From Candidatus Poribacteria bacterium (GTDB taxonomy: Bacteria; Poribacteria; WGA-4E; WGA-3G), in contig VXZL01000218.1 of the NCBI GenBank assembly GCA_009845505.1, positions 1 to 6,478 on the forward strand: 6,478 nucleotides of DNA, written 5' to 3'. Positions 4,847-6,478 of this stretch are shown here, in pieces. Both the position numbers and the translations under genes were made by a program. Each line of letters opens with the position of its first letter. Position 1 is the stretch's first letter. Under the pieces are notes generated by a model that did no database searches, was not told the DNA's origin, and saw nothing but the letters and a program-made list of their open reading frames with translations.

Positions 4847-5770
4847 TTAAACCTCTTGGCGCGTCGTTTTTAGCAGAAATAGTGTCCCTAACAACAACGG
4901 CACGATGATAGCAGCAGAGACAACGATAGAAACCTGCGCCCCGATGAGACAGGGGAAAAAGAAAATTGAGCCTATCATCGAGCCCTTCAATGCAAAGTAA
5001 CCGTTTTTTTCATTCGGTTGCAGGTAAAGTGAAATCCGGGTGCCAACTGTAGCAATGATGCCTAATATTACCCAAACGATATAAGGCTTCTGAATATCGG
5101 GTTCCAGCCAGTAGGGCAAAAAAGCAATCGTAAACGCCAGAATCGTTGCAATCGCTGAGAGCAGCAGTGCAGGACGAATGCCAATCTGGAGCGGTGTTGT
5201 TAGGATGCTAAGTTCTTTGTCACGTGAGAGGTCTTTAAAGGTCGTCGTGATATGGGTGCCTAAGTCGTAAAGCGTTGTGGCAGCAAAGGCGTACCACACC
5301 AATCGTGGCACAGTCCCACTCACCGCTAACGCACCGAAAACGCTCAGGAGTCCGATACCCAAAGGCAGTGTGAGACTGCCTAAGATGCCTTTCGCTTTGA
5401 AAATGGCGTTATAGAGATGTGAAATTGCGACCAACCCCATTACCAACAAACCGGCTTTGATATTCAGATAGAAACCGCCAATGACGCATAGCCCGTAGAT
5501 AACACTCGCCGGTACAATCGCCTGTTGGGGGGTGAGACGTTGCGATGGTAACGGACGCTCTGGATTTGTCTGCTTGTCGGTTTCATGGTGAAAGTAGTCG
5601 TTCTTTATCATTCCGGCGAAGTAGCCGCAGAGCGCAATCAAAAGGACTACAGTGACACGCCATGTCCAGTGTCCTTCATTTGCAATGAGTGCCCCCGGAA
5701 GTGTGGCGACAATCGGGATCGCAAAAAGCGGGTAGCGAATGAGTTCCAGGTAGGCTTTGAGCCGAGTCAT
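4847..5770 (-). CDS. UbiA-family membrane prenyltransferase
   Basis: A 307-residue polytopic membrane protein with about eight or nine hydrophobic segments. UbiA enzymes transfer an isoprenoid chain from its diphosphate to an aromatic or polar acceptor. The first Mg/diphosphate motif is at 57-65 (NDYFHHETD), followed by NPERPLPS (69-76) as in the family. The second is KDLSRD (179-184), with D180 and D184. Y120-N-x3-x-K125 is the expected YxxxK-like element and TTPLQIG (191-197) the usual TLPVRxG-type stretch. In the first motif the middle Asp of N-x3-D-x3-D is His61, while N57 and D65 remain. The start at 5770 is preceded by AGGA 10 bases upstream and lies 15 bp after the beta-helix gene stop, so the two are co-transcribed. 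The acceptor (quinone ring, tocopherol-type ring, glycerol phosphate or other) cannot be assigned. Confidence 0.9.
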   Translation of the reverse strand: MTRLKAYLELIRYPLFAIPIVATLPGALIANEGHWTWRVTVVLLIALCGYFAGMIKNDYFHHETDKQTNPERPLPSQRLTPQQAIVPASVIYGLCVIGGFYLNIKAGLLVMGLVAISHLYNAIFKAKGILGSLTLPLGIGLLSVFGALAVSGTVPRLVWYAFAATTLYDLGTHITTTFKDLSRDKELSILTTPLQIGIRPALLLSAIATILAFTIAFLPYWLEPDIQKPYIVWVILGIIATVGTRISLYLQPNEKNGYFALKGSMIGSIFFFPCLIGAQVSIVVSAAIIVPLLLGTLFLLKTTRQEV

Positions 5771-5785
5771 TATGTTAATTTCCTA

Positions 5786-6478
5786 CTAAAAATTTTCTCG
5801 TGGCACACCGGCTTCTGTTACCGGTGAGTTCCTCGGATCAAATGTCTCGTCTACGCCGTAAAATTGCTCGCCTTGTGTTCCGATGCCGAGTTCCGTTACG
5901 TTAGGACCGACCTGTTTATTCCCCTGAATAAAGTTATCTCGGAGTCTACCACCGTCGTAGACTGCCCAACCAACATTCATCGTGATATTATTGGAGACTA
6001 TCTCTGGTGAGGCAGTGGAATAACAGACGATAGCGTTCTCGTAATTCGCGCGAAGGATGTTATATTGGATACGGGGTCGGGAGTCGTCTTCGCATGTAAT
6101 TCCGTAATTGTTGGCAGTAAATTCGTTGTATTCTACATCTGGAGACGAGCTCCCTCGGAATTGTGCCCCTATACCGTTTCTATTAAATTCGTTGCCCGTA
6201 ATAGTGGGTCTGGTGTTTTCAGAGAGTACCCCTGTTTTATTTTCACTGATGAGGCACCTCTCGATTTGCACGGCATCTGTTAGGCATGTAATACCGGTAG
6301 TTGCGTGTTGAATGCGGCAGTATGTTAGACGGCTGTTCGGACTTTCAGCTGCAATCTGAATGCCTGCCCAATCGCCTGCTTTCGGTGGATCGGCAGCAAT
6401 AGTTTGCTGTTGACTTTCTCTGCCCCCGAGTCCTCCACCTCGCAATTGTTCTTCTATGCCCATTGTAGTAGACGGGGT
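5786..6478 (-). CDS. Right-handed beta-helix repeat protein, 3' part (5' end outside window)
   Basis: The frame is open to the right edge (codons before the Met at 6463 read TPSTT), so the true start lies outside. No ribosome site precedes that Met. Numbering from it, the segment around GDWAGIQI (30-37) is the usual lead-in to the helix. About six rungs of roughly 22 residues follow (41-62, 63-84, 85-106, 107-128, 129-151, 152-172), each with the pattern P-x-I/V-x-x-N-x-F/I-x-x-N-x-x-G-I. The Asn ladders (N75, N91, N96, N113, N118, N135, N158, N163) are typical of pectate-lyase/NosD-like PbH1 repeats. A non-repetitive tail (193-225) caps the end. Such folds bind or cut carbohydrate or serve as extracellular scaffolds, usually exported, but the signal sequence would be off the window. 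No catalytic residues can be named. Confidence 0.85.
   Translation of the reverse strand, partial: TPSTTMGIEEQLRGGGLGGRESQQQTIAADPPKAGDWAGIQIAAESPNSRLTYCRIQHATTGITCLTDAVQIERCLISENKTGVLSENTRPTITGNEFNRNGIGAQFRGSSSPDVEYNEFTANNYGITCEDDSRPRIQYNILRANYENAIVCYSTASPEIVSNNITMNVGWAVYDGGRLRDNFIQGNKQVGPNVTELGIGTQGEQFYGVDETFDPRNSPVTEAGVPRENF

Noticed and set aside
6461..6463. Met at 6463 as the true start of the beta-helix protein
   Set aside because: No ribosome site precedes it, the frame stays open to the window edge, and no signal peptide follows, so the gene most likely begins outside.

Overview
The window looks like accessory DNA from an uncultured, sulfatase-rich bacterium. Two sulfatase-superfamily genes, a retropepsin/small-protein pair, a hicBA pair, a beta-helix protein and heptanucleotide intergenic repeats resemble Candidatus Poribacteria or a similar lineage. 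That placement rests on protein style and memory, not on a marker gene.

Layout. Bases 1-2597 are a co-directional plus-strand block. An extended -10 promoter at the left edge is followed by a 75-residue protein of unknown function. This is coupled through TAATG to a retropepsin-like aspartic protease. A cytoplasmic S1-type sulfatase with an intact C-T-P-Y-R site comes next, then a hicB/hicA toxin-antitoxin pair overlapping by 29 bp. Just after hicA lie two gene remnants: a diverged second copy of the sulfatase 3' end, and the first ~24 codons of a DUF2283-like gene. hicBA is therefore bracketed by two sulfatase tails.

Bases 2770-3340 hold no convincing gene but are rich in signals. There are two blocks of 7-bp tandem repeats, a perfect TTGACA-N17-TATAAT promoter with no obvious gene behind it, a perfect 12-bp-arm palindrome with an extra half-copy 102 bp upstream, and a hairpin with a T-run. 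A short noncoding RNA, or a lost gene whose signals survive, is the best reading.

Bases 3341-6478 are a minus-strand block converging on the first. In transcription order it holds the 3' part of a right-handed beta-helix protein (its 5' end is beyond the window), a UbiA-type membrane prenyltransferase 15 bp later, and a second sulfatase-fold enzyme 57 bp after that. The last has Thr where the catalytic Cys should be, so it may be a phospho- or phosphonate-ester hydrolase or transferase rather than a sulfatase. The prenyltransferase has His in place of the middle Asp of its first metal motif.

The two blocks need not work together. The plus-strand block looks assembled from small modules around a sulfatase. 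The minus-strand block looks like a single operon. The points most worth checking are the Thr-type sulfatase relative, the protease/small-protein pair, the sulfatase-tail bracket around hicBA and the orphan promoter.
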